Shown: one piece after another, positions 34,990-45,672 of the stretch
Layout: every line of letters begins with the position of its first letter
Position numbering within the stretch: the first letter of the stretch is position 1
Assembly: GCA_002189035.1 (NCBI GenBank)
Contig: NEEC01000013.1
Span: 2,790,001-2,854,000 of the forward strand
Direction: 5' to 3'
DNA from: Utricularia gibba
Lineage: Eukaryota > Streptophyta > Magnoliopsida > Lamiales > Lentibulariaceae
DNA length: 64,000 nucleotides
Notes under the pieces: model-generated
The model's database searches: none
What the model was told of the DNA's origin: nothing
What the model saw: only the letters and a program-made list of their open reading frames with translations
Translations under genes and position numbers: made by a program

Positions 34990-36182
34990 CACTAATCTGC
35001 AGCACATAGGAAAGATGAGTTAGGTTGGTAGAAATGGCTAAAGGATTTAGTGCCACTAATCTCCTTGAGATTGTTCTCCTTCAGTGTGGTTCCACTACTC
35101 ACAAGATCTACGATAGGATCAGGTGTCCCCATCTGCACGAAAAAGGAGAAACAGCGAGAGTGGAAAATGAAATAGATGTCATAGAATGTTTTGCCACAGA
35201 TATAGAATAAGGAAGCTGAAGATTTACTGCAGGAGCTGCTTCAAGGGTTCCGTCAGCCGTTGAAAATGTGACATACTTTAGCCCATTATCCTTCATGAAC
35301 TTCGAAGCCAGCTGCAGGTACAGGTACAATAATTTGCACCAAGCAAGATCATAAACTGAGTGATACTTGCAAAACCACAGTTATATTAATGAAAACACAA
35401 TCATACGTATGTGTAGCTCGTAGCTACTGTCAGAGGTCTCTCAGGCATCCACTGGGGAGCCTCCACCAGTTCTTCCAAAGAGTTTATGTTCTCAAAGATG
35501 CCATAATTTGGAACCGGATAACACAAAAGGCATTATGGATGCACAGCATGAAGCTTCAAACTCCTTACAAACAGTGACAACCGGCATCCCCAAACTGAAG
35601 AGCATCATGGACGATAATAAGATCCTCATTCCCGTGAAAATATGACAGGGAGAAAAGTAAGAGGGAAACCTAAAACTCAATCCATTAAAGGGTACCAAGT
35701 TAGCAATGGTCTGCATAATACATTTCATCTCTGATGCCTTAGTGAATGATGAGCAGCATTGTTTCATGACTAACAAAGGAAGATCATAACGTACGACTCT
35801 GTACAGGAAATCTTTTGCCACTCACAGAGGAATCTCCGCAAAATACTGACGCGCATTCACCTGCTTCACCGCAAATTGACATTCCTTGACAACACCGATA
35901 CGAAGGAGATGAACGACACGTAGCCGAACAACAATTTGCACAATGAGCCAAGATTTCCACCTTGAGAAGATCGAGAGTATCGGTAGCCACGGGGGCCTTG
36001 CTCGGCAGCCCGAAACGCACTTTAGTTCTTTCGTGAGGCTTCTTATTATCGACACTCCGACGACGAAGACATCCGGCGCGGCAGAGGCGCGATAAGGAAC
36101 GGCGAACGTGAATGAGCGGCGGACGAGGGTGAGCAACACGAGGCCGCAGGAACTCAGGGACAGGTCTCCAGGTTAGCGACAT
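34990..36182 (-). pseudogene. ATP phosphoribosyltransferase (HISN1) relic
   Basis: Intact HISN1 catalyses the first step of histidine synthesis in plastids. The relic starts at MSLTWRPVPEFLRP (36182) with a transit-peptide-like segment. Next comes RTKVRFGLPSKAPVATDTLDLLK, where the usual GRM after GLPSK is altered. The second exon, ECQFAVKQVNARQYFAEIP, follows a retained intron. A later exon near 35630-35430 carries NEDLIIVHDALQFGD, frameshifted by extra bases, then NYGIFENINSLEEL and MPERPLTVATSYTY. Two more exons at 35294-35220 and 35140-35020 encode KFMKDNGLKYVTFSTADGTLEAAPA and DLVSSGTTLKENNLKEI. The block between exon 2 and the HDAL block, and everything after NLKEI (about 140 residues including the regulatory domain), are missing. 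Dead duplicate with introns. Confidence 0.82.
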
Positions 36183-36640
36183 TGTTGATTGCCAAATTCG
36201 CAAGGCGCCACAATCTCTTTGTCACTATAAAGGCCTACTGCTCTTCAAGATTGCCACAGAGGCGCGTATTTTCCACGCTCCACTTGTAAAGTATTATTTT
36301 ATTAGGAAGTATAATTGAATAAATGGGCCTCAGCCCAATCCAGGTGATTAATATTCTGGGCCGTGTTCTGGCCATGGATTTCACCTAGGGCAGCCGCATT
36401 TGGGCATACTAGGGTTTCCGTATTCTGTATAAATCAATCTCATCGTCTGTGTTAGTTGTGCATCCTGATTCTCATTCGCCCCTCGTCGCAGGTTTCTCGT
36501 TGTTTGATGTCTGATGCATTGAGATAATGCAAAATCCTTGTTTTTTATGGGAGTAACTGTTAACGATTAATGTGTTCTAAATTCGTGCCTTTTATGCTGA
36601 TCAGGTCAGGAGCTTGCAGCGTTAGTGTCCAGAAAAAAAG
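36183..36640 (+). promoter_or_regulatory. eS12 promoter and leader: site II boxes, telo-box, TATA-like element
   Basis: Site II boxes TGGGCC at 36324-36329 and 36358-36363, with an inverted GCCCA at 36333-36337, precede a telo-box core TAGGGTTT at 36410-36417 and a TATA-like TATAAAT at 36428-36434. This combination is typical of plant ribosomal protein genes. A leader intron probably spans from about 36492 to a 3' splice site near 36604 or 36632. Confidence 0.65.
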
Positions 36641-37956
36641 ATGTCTGGGTAAGTTGAAATCTTGCGCTTTTAGGCTTTCGCATTTCACTTCACCTCTTGG
36701 ATGGTTATATGGACTATGCACTTTTAGTGTTTTGTCAGAAAAAAAATTTTCGTCTTTGAGTAGTTTGCCATATTTTTGGCGTGGGTCTTAGTGTGCGATT
36801 GTAAAGTTTCAGTAAGATGCATTATTTATCTGAGTGCTTATTTTTTTTGTCGTCTGTTTGACGTATGATGATTGAGTTTGTTTTTAGTAAAATTAAATTT
36901 GTTTTGTGCAACAGTGAGGATGCAGTTGTAGTTGCAGAGGCCCCAGGACCTGCCCTTGGGGAACCTATGGACATAATGACAGCTCTTCAACTTGTGCTGA
37001 GGAAGTCCAGAGCTCATGGTGGCCTTGCCAAGGGGCTACACGAGGCTGCCAAAATTATTGAAAAGCATGCTGCTCAGCTCTGTGTCTTGGCAGAGGACTG
37101 TGACCAAGCAGATTACGTTAAGCTGGTGAAGGCACTCTGCGCTGATCATAATGTTAGTTTGATAACGGTGCCAAGTGCTAAAACCCTCGGCGAATGGATT
37201 GGTGTAAGTAAAAGCTTGCTCCAGCTTTTTTTGCTATTTCAGGAATATTCTCATTTCCTATCCTGAATTTTGTTTGGTCAGTGATGCGTATACTGTGGGT
37301 AGGCACATGGGTCTGAAGTTTGGCTCTTTGGCTCATGTTACTAAGCCTTAGGGATGAATGCAGCACCCAATATTGATCATTCCTTTTTTTGAATTTGGAT
37401 AGGTCTCACAAATATCTTCCCAAACATCAGAAAAGGAAACAAACTTTGTTATGGGCTTGTTTAATCATTTTCTTAGTTTGAACCATCCACGCACAAAAGC
37501 CAAAAGATGATTATGGATTTAATTTTCTCACGACGGTCGTCTGAGACATTCTGTCGATTTTGATGCTACAATCCATTTTTCTGATGGTTTTACTCCCTTG
37601 TGAGTACACCTTTTCTTTTATATGGTCTATTTCCAGGTTGTAATATTTACAGGGTATTTATTACCTGCTCCATGAGTATTAGCTTTAAAGATTTGATCCT
37701 TCCTGATGGCTTCATATAACCTTTCCGAAATGCCTGTTTACTCTTTCAGCTTTGCAAGATCGATTCCGAAGGCAAAGCTAGGAAGGTTGTGGGATGTGGT
37801 TGTGTTGTTGTTCATGTAAGCGCTGGTAGACTCTGAGTCTTCTTTTGCTGATTGGTTTATATGTTAACAATAAAAACTTGCTCTTATAATCTGCAGGATT
37901 TTGGGGAGGAGACTCCGGGCCTTCACATTGTTCAGGAGTATGTGAAATCGCACTAG
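36641..37956 (+). CDS. RPS12: 40S ribosomal protein S12 (eS12)
   Basis: Small-subunit beak protein of cytosolic ribosomes, with an L7Ae-like fold. Exons: 36641-36648 (only eight bases: ATG plus five), 36915-37203, 37750-37815 and 37897-37956, joining into 140 residues. The strings DIMTALQLVLRKSRAHGG, CVLAEDCDQADYVKLV and KTLGEWIG are family landmarks, and the protein ends in YVKSH. The unusually short first coding exon is fixed by the phase of the next exon (Gly codon split GG/T). Confidence 0.95.
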
Positions 37957-38207
37957 ATGGTTCAAAGGCACTTGTTGCTGCTATCAACCCCCCTTTATTT
38001 CATTCCGCTCTAGCTGTTTTGGAGCTTAGACTTGTTGAGGGATTGTGAATTTCGCCTAAGAAGGCTTTCTGAAGTTTACCTTTTACATGTCTTACGGCTT
38101 AATGCTTCTTTCGAGGAATCCAAGAGTGCTTCTTTCAACTTGCATGAAAACGTCAAACGGTAGAACAAGAATATAAAATGCATGTTGGATGCAGAAATGT
38201 AATGCAC
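37957..38207. other. Convergent 3' ends of eS12 and YY1
   Basis: 250 bases of 3' untranslated DNA between two oppositely oriented genes. Confidence 0.5.
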
Positions 38208-40139
38208 CTAATCCTCGTATTCGGTTTCTTCATCATCCTCAGCATGGGCCCAACCGTTTCCCACGTTGTCACGCTCCTCCTCGGTTTCCTCACTATCTTC
38301 TTCCTCACCGGCCTCCACTGCACGCACAGGCCAAGTCTTTTTGGGCACACTCACGTTGGTCACTGAGGTTCTGCGAGCTTTGGAAGGAGGCAGCTTCAGA
38401 TTTGGCTTCGCCCTGCTGCCCTTCTGAGCTTTACTGTTCCTACTGCTGCGTTTGGTGGCGGCATATCCATCTTGATCACTGCCTTCATCGTCATTTTCAC
38501 CATCGTTGTTCTTGTGATTATCATCGGGAAAATGACCAGGGTGCTCTCTCCTCAAATGAAGATTGAGCTTGTACTCGTGGATGTAGGCCTTCTCACATCC
38601 TTCATAGGGGCACCCATGCGGGCGCTCAGCCGACGGTGGGCCGGAAACTCCAGATGATTTTGTACTTTTAACTGACCTCTCTGTTGGAGTATATTTTGGT
38701 GGATCCAGTATGGTTGGCTGATGCTGCAATAAACTTCAAGTTAGTTCACAAGATTAAAGTCCACGGAGAAGGCCATAAACACCAGAGCATTTAAACCCAA
38801 ATCCGGAAGGGACATGAACTTTCTTGTACAAACCTTTTCGTGATGAGATGCAACATGGTTTTTCAGCTTGTATTCCTGAGCATAGCGCTTCCCACACTCG
38901 GGTATGGGCAAACATGATAATTCTCTTGAGAATGTGTCTTCATGTGTGACCTCAGATTAAAGTCCAATGAGAAGGCCTACAGAACATTTTGGACAGAGCA
39001 TGCTTAGCAAATGAAACAGAATATCGCGGTGGATACATAATAAAAAAACAATAGATATAAATGCATTAAAGCAAGAGAAGGCAACAAGAAGGTATTAGTC
39101 ATAAAAGACACAATACACACAAGATAGGGGAGAGGCATATCTTCCAACGTAATGATCACCGGCATTTTAAAATCCACCCATGTTATTATAATCCATTATA
39201 CCTCTAAACTGCACAGAATGACTAATAAGCCTAACAAAAGACTCACATAGTTCTTTGAGAAGGTAGACTTATTCACCTTACCGCACCCTTCATGAGGGCA
39301 AACATAATCGCGCTCTCCAGTGTGAATTAAATAATGCCTCTTGAGTTTCGAACTATCCAAAAATTTCTGCGAATACCAGGCACTGATAAGTACTCACAAG
39401 ATAGAGACCCAACATTAGAATTCTTCTATAACGGCACACATGCTCCGATTCATCTACAACACATCTAGAAGAATATACACAGAGATCTCCCAAACAAAAT
39501 GAAATGTCTGTGATATCCTGAGAACAACAAACAAGCTTGACATTTTTAATGATAAAATGTGAATGCTTTCTCAAAAGGACTACCTTCCCACAATTCATGT
39601 ACTGGCACACATGTTGTCTCTCCCCATGAATATGAGAATGCTTTCTCAAAGCTCCAGCATCAATAAAAGTTTTCCCGCATCCTTCATAGCTGCAAAGAAA
39701 AAGAACTTCTGTTGTTGGCTCGGGCTCAGGCTCTGGTTCTAATCCTTTCGGATCTTTCAACTTCTCTTTTATGGCATTCAACGTGGCCTCTGGTGAAGAT
39801 TAATATAACTAGATTAATCATCCAAAACAAAACAAGACTCCGATACTGAAATTATGACTAATAGCTTTCAGAATACCGTTGACCCATTTCAGAACAAGGC
39901 ATTTCCCACCAGTGGAGATAAGGTCTTGAGGAACCCTTAAAAAAGAGGATGCATAAACAGGGTAAAAATCAACAGAAACGAGAACAGGAAACGCGTGCCA
40001 CTTTAGAAGCAGAAAGTAGAAATCATACGAAAAAACTGATCAGTTACCATTCCTTAAACCATTTAACAGGGGGAGCGAGGCTCCTGGACTTGGGCATGGG
40101 GCGTCGGTCAAAGAACGAACGGGTAACATGAGAATCCAT
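38208..40139 (-). CDS. YY1: YY1-type C2H2 zinc-finger transcription factor, one frameshift in this sequence
   Basis: Plant YY1 homologue, a nuclear C2H2 factor known in Arabidopsis to act in ABA signalling and with Mediator. Exons (minus strand): 40139-40048, 39935-39877, 39789-39584, 39366-39277, 38976-38834 and 38723-38208. Zinc fingers: CSYEGCGKTF...H, CQYMNCGK/KFLD...H, CPHEGCGK/AFSL...H, a fourth beginning CPYP, and a last CPYEGCEKAYIHEYKL. The C-terminal 110 residues are basic, then acidic, ending DDEETEYED, as in Arabidopsis. Exon 5 lies between two phase-0 introns but is 143 bases long, so one base is missing. It must be missing near 38900-38902, because there the frame switches from CPYP to ECGKRYAQEYKL. 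With that base the protein is 368 residues. Confidence 0.87.
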
Positions 40140-40771
40140 GAGCGCCTCGGTGATTAAGCAGAACCGCACTTCATCGGCAGAAGAAACAAGGATTGGGGTT
40201 CCGACTAACACAGCAGCCGGATCAAATTTTGCAGGCAGAGAGAGAAAGAGGAGACCGGCAAAGGCTTCTGGGCTTCGTTGAGTCCCCCTCGTATTACAAT
40301 GCAACTGCCACGTTCTTGCAGGCCGAATTCCGTGAACTGGGCCTGCCTGGCTTTTTCGACACTCTTCCCCCCATACATTTTTTTTTTCAATATAGATAGA
40401 TAAATATTTAAAAAATTATCAATCTATTTTTACCTAATTTTCATATCATTTAATATTTACGAAATGATCCGATAAACCCAATCTTTCTAACCGCGACACG
40501 ACCCGTATTAGATTCTGCCAAACCTGGACGAATCCTTTGCCATGCCAGCCATCCTCGGAAGGGAAGGCGACAGCAGCACGAGCAATGAGAAAACTGAAGG
40601 GACTCGGACAGGAAACAAAATGTGGAGTGTGAAGATGAGCAGCAAGAAGAGGAGATGCAAGGCGGTAGTCACCAACATTGCTAAGACATGAAACCAGAGC
40701 CGGGGATCCCAAATTCAAAGACTGCATGCAACACAGAATGAACTCTTCCAACATTAAGCTTGATGATGGAG
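40140..40771. promoter_or_regulatory. YY1 leader and promoter
   Basis: Upstream of the minus-strand YY1 gene and downstream of eS28. GGGCC at 40339-40343 is a possible site II-like box in the YY1 leader. AT-rich DNA at 40380-40460 may be the core promoter. No gene is supported. Confidence 0.35.
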
Positions 40772-40969
40772 TTAGCGCAGCCTCCTGGCCTCTCTTTCGG
40801 ACTCCAGCAAGGTGAGGATATCACCCTCGCGAACTGGGCCCTTGACGTTCCTCATGATGAACCGGTTCTGATCATCCACGAACTTGACTCTCACTTGAGT
40901 GACCTGTCCTCTCGACCCTGTTCTGCCAATCACCTTCACCACGATCGCATGCTTGATCTGAGAATCCAT
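40772..40969 (-). CDS. RPS28: 40S ribosomal protein S28 (eS28)
   Basis: Cytosolic small-subunit protein near the mRNA exit channel. A single coding exon of 65 residues, the exact family length, with [20 protein letters not shown] and the C-terminus SEREARRLR. The ATG at 40969 is preceded by AAGCTTGTTAGAG/CAG, a likely 3' splice site. A leader exon with donor CTGAG/GTGCGT lies near 41365. Runs in the same direction as YY1 downstream and MRS2 upstream. Confidence 0.96.
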   Translation of the reverse strand: MDSQIKHAIVVKVIGRTGSRGQVTQVRVKFVDDQNRFIMRNVKGPVREGDILTLLESEREARRLR

Positions 40970-41912
40970 TGCTGCCTGCTCTAACAAGCTTCAGCAAGCA
41001 TAAAACCATCAGTACAACAGATTTCTCCAAATGGTGCAAGAGACCGCGACAGCGCATCAAAAAGTTATAATGCACAAAGAATCAGTCATCAAGGAGCTGA
41101 ATTTAAACCTAATTGGACCTTAATCCCCCATACAGAACCGTGTCAAAATGCCCCCAAAATCAACCAAAAAAGCTTTTTTTTTTTCAGTGAAGCATCCCCA
41201 ATCAATCCCAGTACGAAGATACGCTTTGAACCAGTGAGCAAGAAAATCATAAATCCCAATACTAAGATACGCCTGATCTTGAACTAGTGAGCAAGGAAAT
41301 TATAAACTGCATCCGCATACGCGAAGAAAGTAACACCTTCGCATTAAAATAGACAAAAGCACGCACCTCAGAGATCAAATTCAGATTTCCGAAGAACGGC
41401 AGCAGTCTACAGAACAATCCCTAGATGAGAGAGCCACCATCACTATATCAAGCATGTAATTGGGCCTAGCCCAATAACGCACATCCACCTGCTTCTAGAT
41501 TGCGTTGCGCATTTAATTAAATTCCAATACTACTTTCAAGAAAAACCGTTTTCCTTTAGTTTTTTTATAAAAAATAAATAAATTAACAAATCAAATTTAT
41601 ACAAGAAATATTGGCCTTTTGGAAATTGACAAAATGATGATGATAACTCTAAGAATATATTTAGAACATTTCTTGGTTACGTTGTTTCTGTAAGGACGCT
41701 CCCAAGCAAACGCATATGCCACACCAGCAGTTTCCTGAGTGTGTGCATTGTAATGGAGCTCGGTGCCTAGAGAAACAACGGGATCATCTATAAATATGGC
41801 CATGGGTACTCACAGTTAGCTCCATGGGCAACTGAAGGGATCGGATTCATTCCTCTGTAGGTATTATTTAGAAGACACAGCTAAGTATGGTGTGGAGATG
41901 TATGACTTGGCT
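40970..41912 (-). promoter_or_regulatory. eS28 leader intron and promoter; 3' flank of MRS2
   Basis: On the minus strand the eS28 leader exon is near 41420-41366 and the leader intron runs to about 40975. A near-palindromic pair of site II boxes (TGGGCCTAGCCCA, 41461-41473) lies just upstream of the leader. DNA from 41500 to 41912 is AT-rich and ends in the MRS2 3' region. Confidence 0.55.
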
Positions 41913-43712
41913 TCAAGATCCCAGGAGCTTATTCCATCTGGCGTATCCCAGGACAAGAATGAAGCAAACCAATGAGATGACCGTCATCAGGCCGACGGCC
42001 TCGCCGAAGATCCCGTTGATGCTGTAAAGAGTGCAGGGGATGTTCATCCCGAAGATCCCAGCGAAGAGGGTGTCTACAGCTACAGCGAAAGAGGTGATGG
42101 TTAGAACCAGCTGAAGTTGAATGAGCTCGTTTCTCTTGTTGTCCAGCTGGATGTTCACATAGTCTTCTGTGTCGTCGATGTATTCACGCACCTGCAGGTT
42201 CACAAAGGCATAGCGAAATGTGATGATCCAACAAAATCAATAGTGATTCCGGTGGAGATGGAGGAGGCAGCCGGATTACTCAAAGGAGCTTACTGAAAGT
42301 ATTTTATTCCGTGTGCCATCCAGTTGCATGAAATATGCTTCCAGCAGCATTTCGAGGTCCTCCACATCTTGGTTGTGTAGCGTGTTGCTCAAAATACTGC
42401 CGCTTCTTGTAGAACCAGTGCGGCGAAGCTGAGAGACATAAGGGATCATCGTGCTATTTGATGCATGAGCCGCAGCCATGGCCTCAGCTTGCTGGTTCTG
42501 CAACCACTTCCTTGTTACGTACAGTTGAGCCATATCTTCGTTGTCATCCAAAAGGTGTTCTATTTCATCCCTCACCTATAGCACATGTGAAACACTTGAC
42601 CTTAGACCATGTATAAATCGAAAACCTGAAGATAAAGATCTGCCTTATTATGGACAGAAACGTTCCAGTGTTCAAAATCTAAAGAATGATGAACGGTTTA
42701 CCTTTTGAACTCGTGCAAGCAACCGAGTAAGGTTGCTTTTCAAGCTTCGAACATGCTCAAGATTCTTGGTGCTTACATTTCTAGCCAACTCATCTAGAGC
42801 AGGATAAGCATCCCTCTCGAGTTCAGCAACACTGGAGTCCAGGAACGAGCACACAACCTCTAATGCCATTTCCAGAACCTGAAACTCAAAGGGCAGTTCG
42901 TCTTGCAACCCTTCAGCAGCTTCAGGCCCTGGAAACCACTTTCCATCTACTGGAGATACAAGTTGATTATCTTGCGGGGGCTGCCTAGTAGGACTCTTCA
43001 GTGGTAATTGTCGCCTGAGTTGATCAACGAAGGGAAGCACCTCCTGGCGCAGTGGATCAAGGAGTAATAGCTCTTCAGCGGTCACTATGGCTCTTATAAA
43101 CTCCAAGTTGACAATAATGGCTTTTTCCCTTGCTGAAAGGGGGAGACAATGCAACATGAGGCAACATTTTTTGTCACACAAAACAATCTCTCAACCCACA
43201 AAAGTAGAATATATTTTCAAGGGGACACTAGTTTGGAAAAATTTTCATGATCACATGCATTAGTAGAGCTTATGCAGATTGATCGACAAATATACACATT
43301 AACCATGGCCCTTTGTAGCAATTAAAAACAACCAGTAAAGGAAAGGATGAGCAGGTGCCACACGAATCGAGGCATGGAAAGGATATAAAAAGAGATCCCC
43401 AGACAAAACAAAAACAAAAAAAAAAGGAAGCTTTTTTCCTCACTAACCAAGGATGCTTGAGGACTGAGAGAAGATGGGCCCTAAGATCCTCAAATCCCTA
43501 GAGGGCAACGAAGCCCGCTTAATGATAAAGTTCTTATCGCATTCGATGAGTTCGGACTGCCCAGCCCGATCCATCCTCATCCAGAGACGCGAACCGGAGG
43601 CCTTCTTCTTCACAACAACCTTGCTCGTGGACGGCCCCTCCACCACCGAAGACGGCGGCGGAACAACCTGGGTGGCGGTGGTCTGTTTCCTGCGGAAAGT
43701 CAATTTCCCCAT
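41913..43712 (-). CDS. MRS2/CorA-type magnesium transporter (MRS2-4-like)
   Basis: Membrane channel for Mg2+ of the CorA-MRS2-ALR1 family. Exons (minus strand): 43712-43448, 43132-42702, 42575-42294 and 42191-41913, joining into 418 residues. Conserved strings [43 protein letters not shown] and [15 protein letters not shown] precede the signature GMN at residues 374-376, which ends the first of two C-terminal membrane helices (352-373 and 389-410). The protein ends [11 protein letters not shown]. The N-terminus is short and basic. The exon layout and the MGKLTFRR start resemble the MRS2-4 clade. The target membrane (ER, plastid or plasma membrane) is not decided by the sequence. Confidence 0.94.
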
Positions 43713-44542
43713 TTCCACCGAATTGCTCTCGTAACCAACCACCTGGAATCGCAAAAACAGGCACCTTCACGGGCAGAATGATCGATATTCCCCAGCAGAT
43801 TCCTGGTATTTCATCCATAAAATACTGGAAACTGCTCTCAACACTTGATCTCTTGGATCTTCTTCTGGAGTGGAGCCTGGTGTTTTAGAAATAAACAAAT
43901 AATCCCACTTAATAAATATATATTTTAAGGTTATTGACTATTTTATATTCAATTATTTTTACACGCGTCAAACCCTATGAATCAGGGTAGTTATAGATTG
44001 GGCCGTTTCCCAACCAGTCCAATCCACTTGTTAATCAAGATGATTAGAGGTGGAAAACCGGTTCCACCCCCAAACTGCATTTAGCGCACGTGATCGTATT
44101 GCAAATTACAATTCGTAAACATGTTAGAAGATGAACTACTCATTTTGCATCAAAGATAGATTTGAGGTTGGAAACTGCTCGAACCGAAATCGAACCAATA
44201 GTAATTAAATTTTAAAATGTACTATGCTTATTGTCAACATTCTAAATCTAATGCATGCTTTGCAATACGTTTTGAAGAATAATATATTCTAAATTAGAAT
44301 AAGGGGAACAAACTATGCTCAGAAGTTAATAAATATAATAAATTGTACTTTAAAATAATTATGAGTCAAGGACACAATTAATAATTTACTTATTTACATA
44401 TATTCCGAGAATTTTATTTCCATATCTGCAAGATCCTCTCTTGGTAATGGAGTGGCGGATGCACAGTAGGGTGATGACGAAGCAGCCAACGCAAAAATTT
44501 CTGAGTGACAAGAGGTGATCGAGGGGGGAGGGGGGGATCGGA
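43713..44542. other. MRS2 leader/promoter and 3' flank of the four-B3 gene
   Basis: The MRS2 leader occupies roughly 43713-43880. The remaining DNA is AT-rich. A G6AG7 purine run at 44523-44536 lies just beyond the B3 gene's stop codon, which shows that runs of six or more G can be present in this assembly. Confidence 0.4.
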
Positions 44543-45672
44543 TCAGTGAGTGACGGAGAAGACGAGGGATCCGTTCTCCCAGCGAAGCCTCATCTCTCTC
44601 CCGACCTGCAGTCTCTTTTCCCGGATGATCTTCCCCCATTTACCTACAAGATTGTAATAGCTTCCGCGCCATTTCAACTTCATCACATAAACCTCGCCCG
44701 TATCATCATCTCGTGCATCGATTTCGAGTTGCCGCTCGTTCCTCAGTTGCTCCCGAGCCTGAGCCGACCAGTAGAACAAGATATGGTCCTCCACGGGCTT
44801 GCCCGGAAGAGTTAGGAATGGGTGATTGGTGTCGACGTCGGACAAGGTGAGAACTTTCTTCACAGGCCAGTTATCAGATGCGGCTGCTGTTAGGACATGG
44901 CCTTCTTCTGGGACTGAGAAGTATAGACAGTTGTTTCGCCATCGAATCCTTATCTCCTGACCAGCGCCAAGACCTTTTTGCCTAATTATGTTGCCCCACT
45001 TCCCCATGAGGTTGTAGTAGTTGCCTCTCCATCTCAACTTCATGGCATGTACATCCCCTGTTTCATAATCACGGGCGTTTATCGAAACTTGCTCTTCCTT
45101 TCTCAGTCTTTCCCTTTCTTGAGGCAGCCAATGGACAAGAATGTGATCTTCGACTGACTTACGAGGCAGGGGGAGGAAGGGGTGATTTGGATCAACATCA
45201 GAAGATGTCAGCATCTTTTTAATAGGCCAGTGGTCCTGTTCCACCGGCACCACCGGCATTGGAGCCGGTGGTTCTGGTACCACAGCAGGCATCTGGTGCT
45301 GAGGAACTGAGAAATGCAAGCACCCATTATACCAGCACAGCTTGATTTCCTGGCCTACATCCAGAACTTTGCCTCGAACAACTTTCCCCCATTTTCCAAT
45401 GAGATTGTAATAGCTACCACGCCACTTCAATTTCATCACATACATCTCACCTGTGTCATCATCCTGCGCATTGATGCCCACTTGGCTCTCTGAGCGCAAG
45501 GTTTCCCTCTGGTCTGGAGTCATGTATACCAGAATATGAGTTTCTACTTGTTGCCGGACAAGGTCAAGAAAGGATGGGTTATGTCAACATCTGAAAGTGT
45601 CAATGCCTTCTTAATAGGCCAGTGATCCTGCACCTCAGGTACGGTATCATGGTAAGGTGTTCTCCTCATTTC
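44543..45672 (-). CDS. Protein with four tandem B3-like DNA-binding domains, one frameshift in this sequence
   Basis: Four successive units of about 95 residues share W-P-[IV]-K-K-x-L-T-x-S-D-V-D near their start, HPFL, V-E-x-H-I-L, ARD-x-(D/E)TG, then MKLKWRGSYYNL-x-GKWG and a final W-x-N-x-C/S-L-x-FSVP. This layout matches plant B3 domains of the DUF313 group, which bind DNA in the nucleus. Unit 1 covers 45672-45300 and the last ends at the stop, 44543. The frame breaks once in unit 1 at about 45554-45557, where HPFLTLSGNK runs into a stop. Adding one base gives LSRQQVETHILV, matching the other units in length, and a total of 376 residues divisible from the ATG at 45672. A leader exon probably lies near 45880-46080. 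Which gene it regulates cannot be told. Confidence 0.72.
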
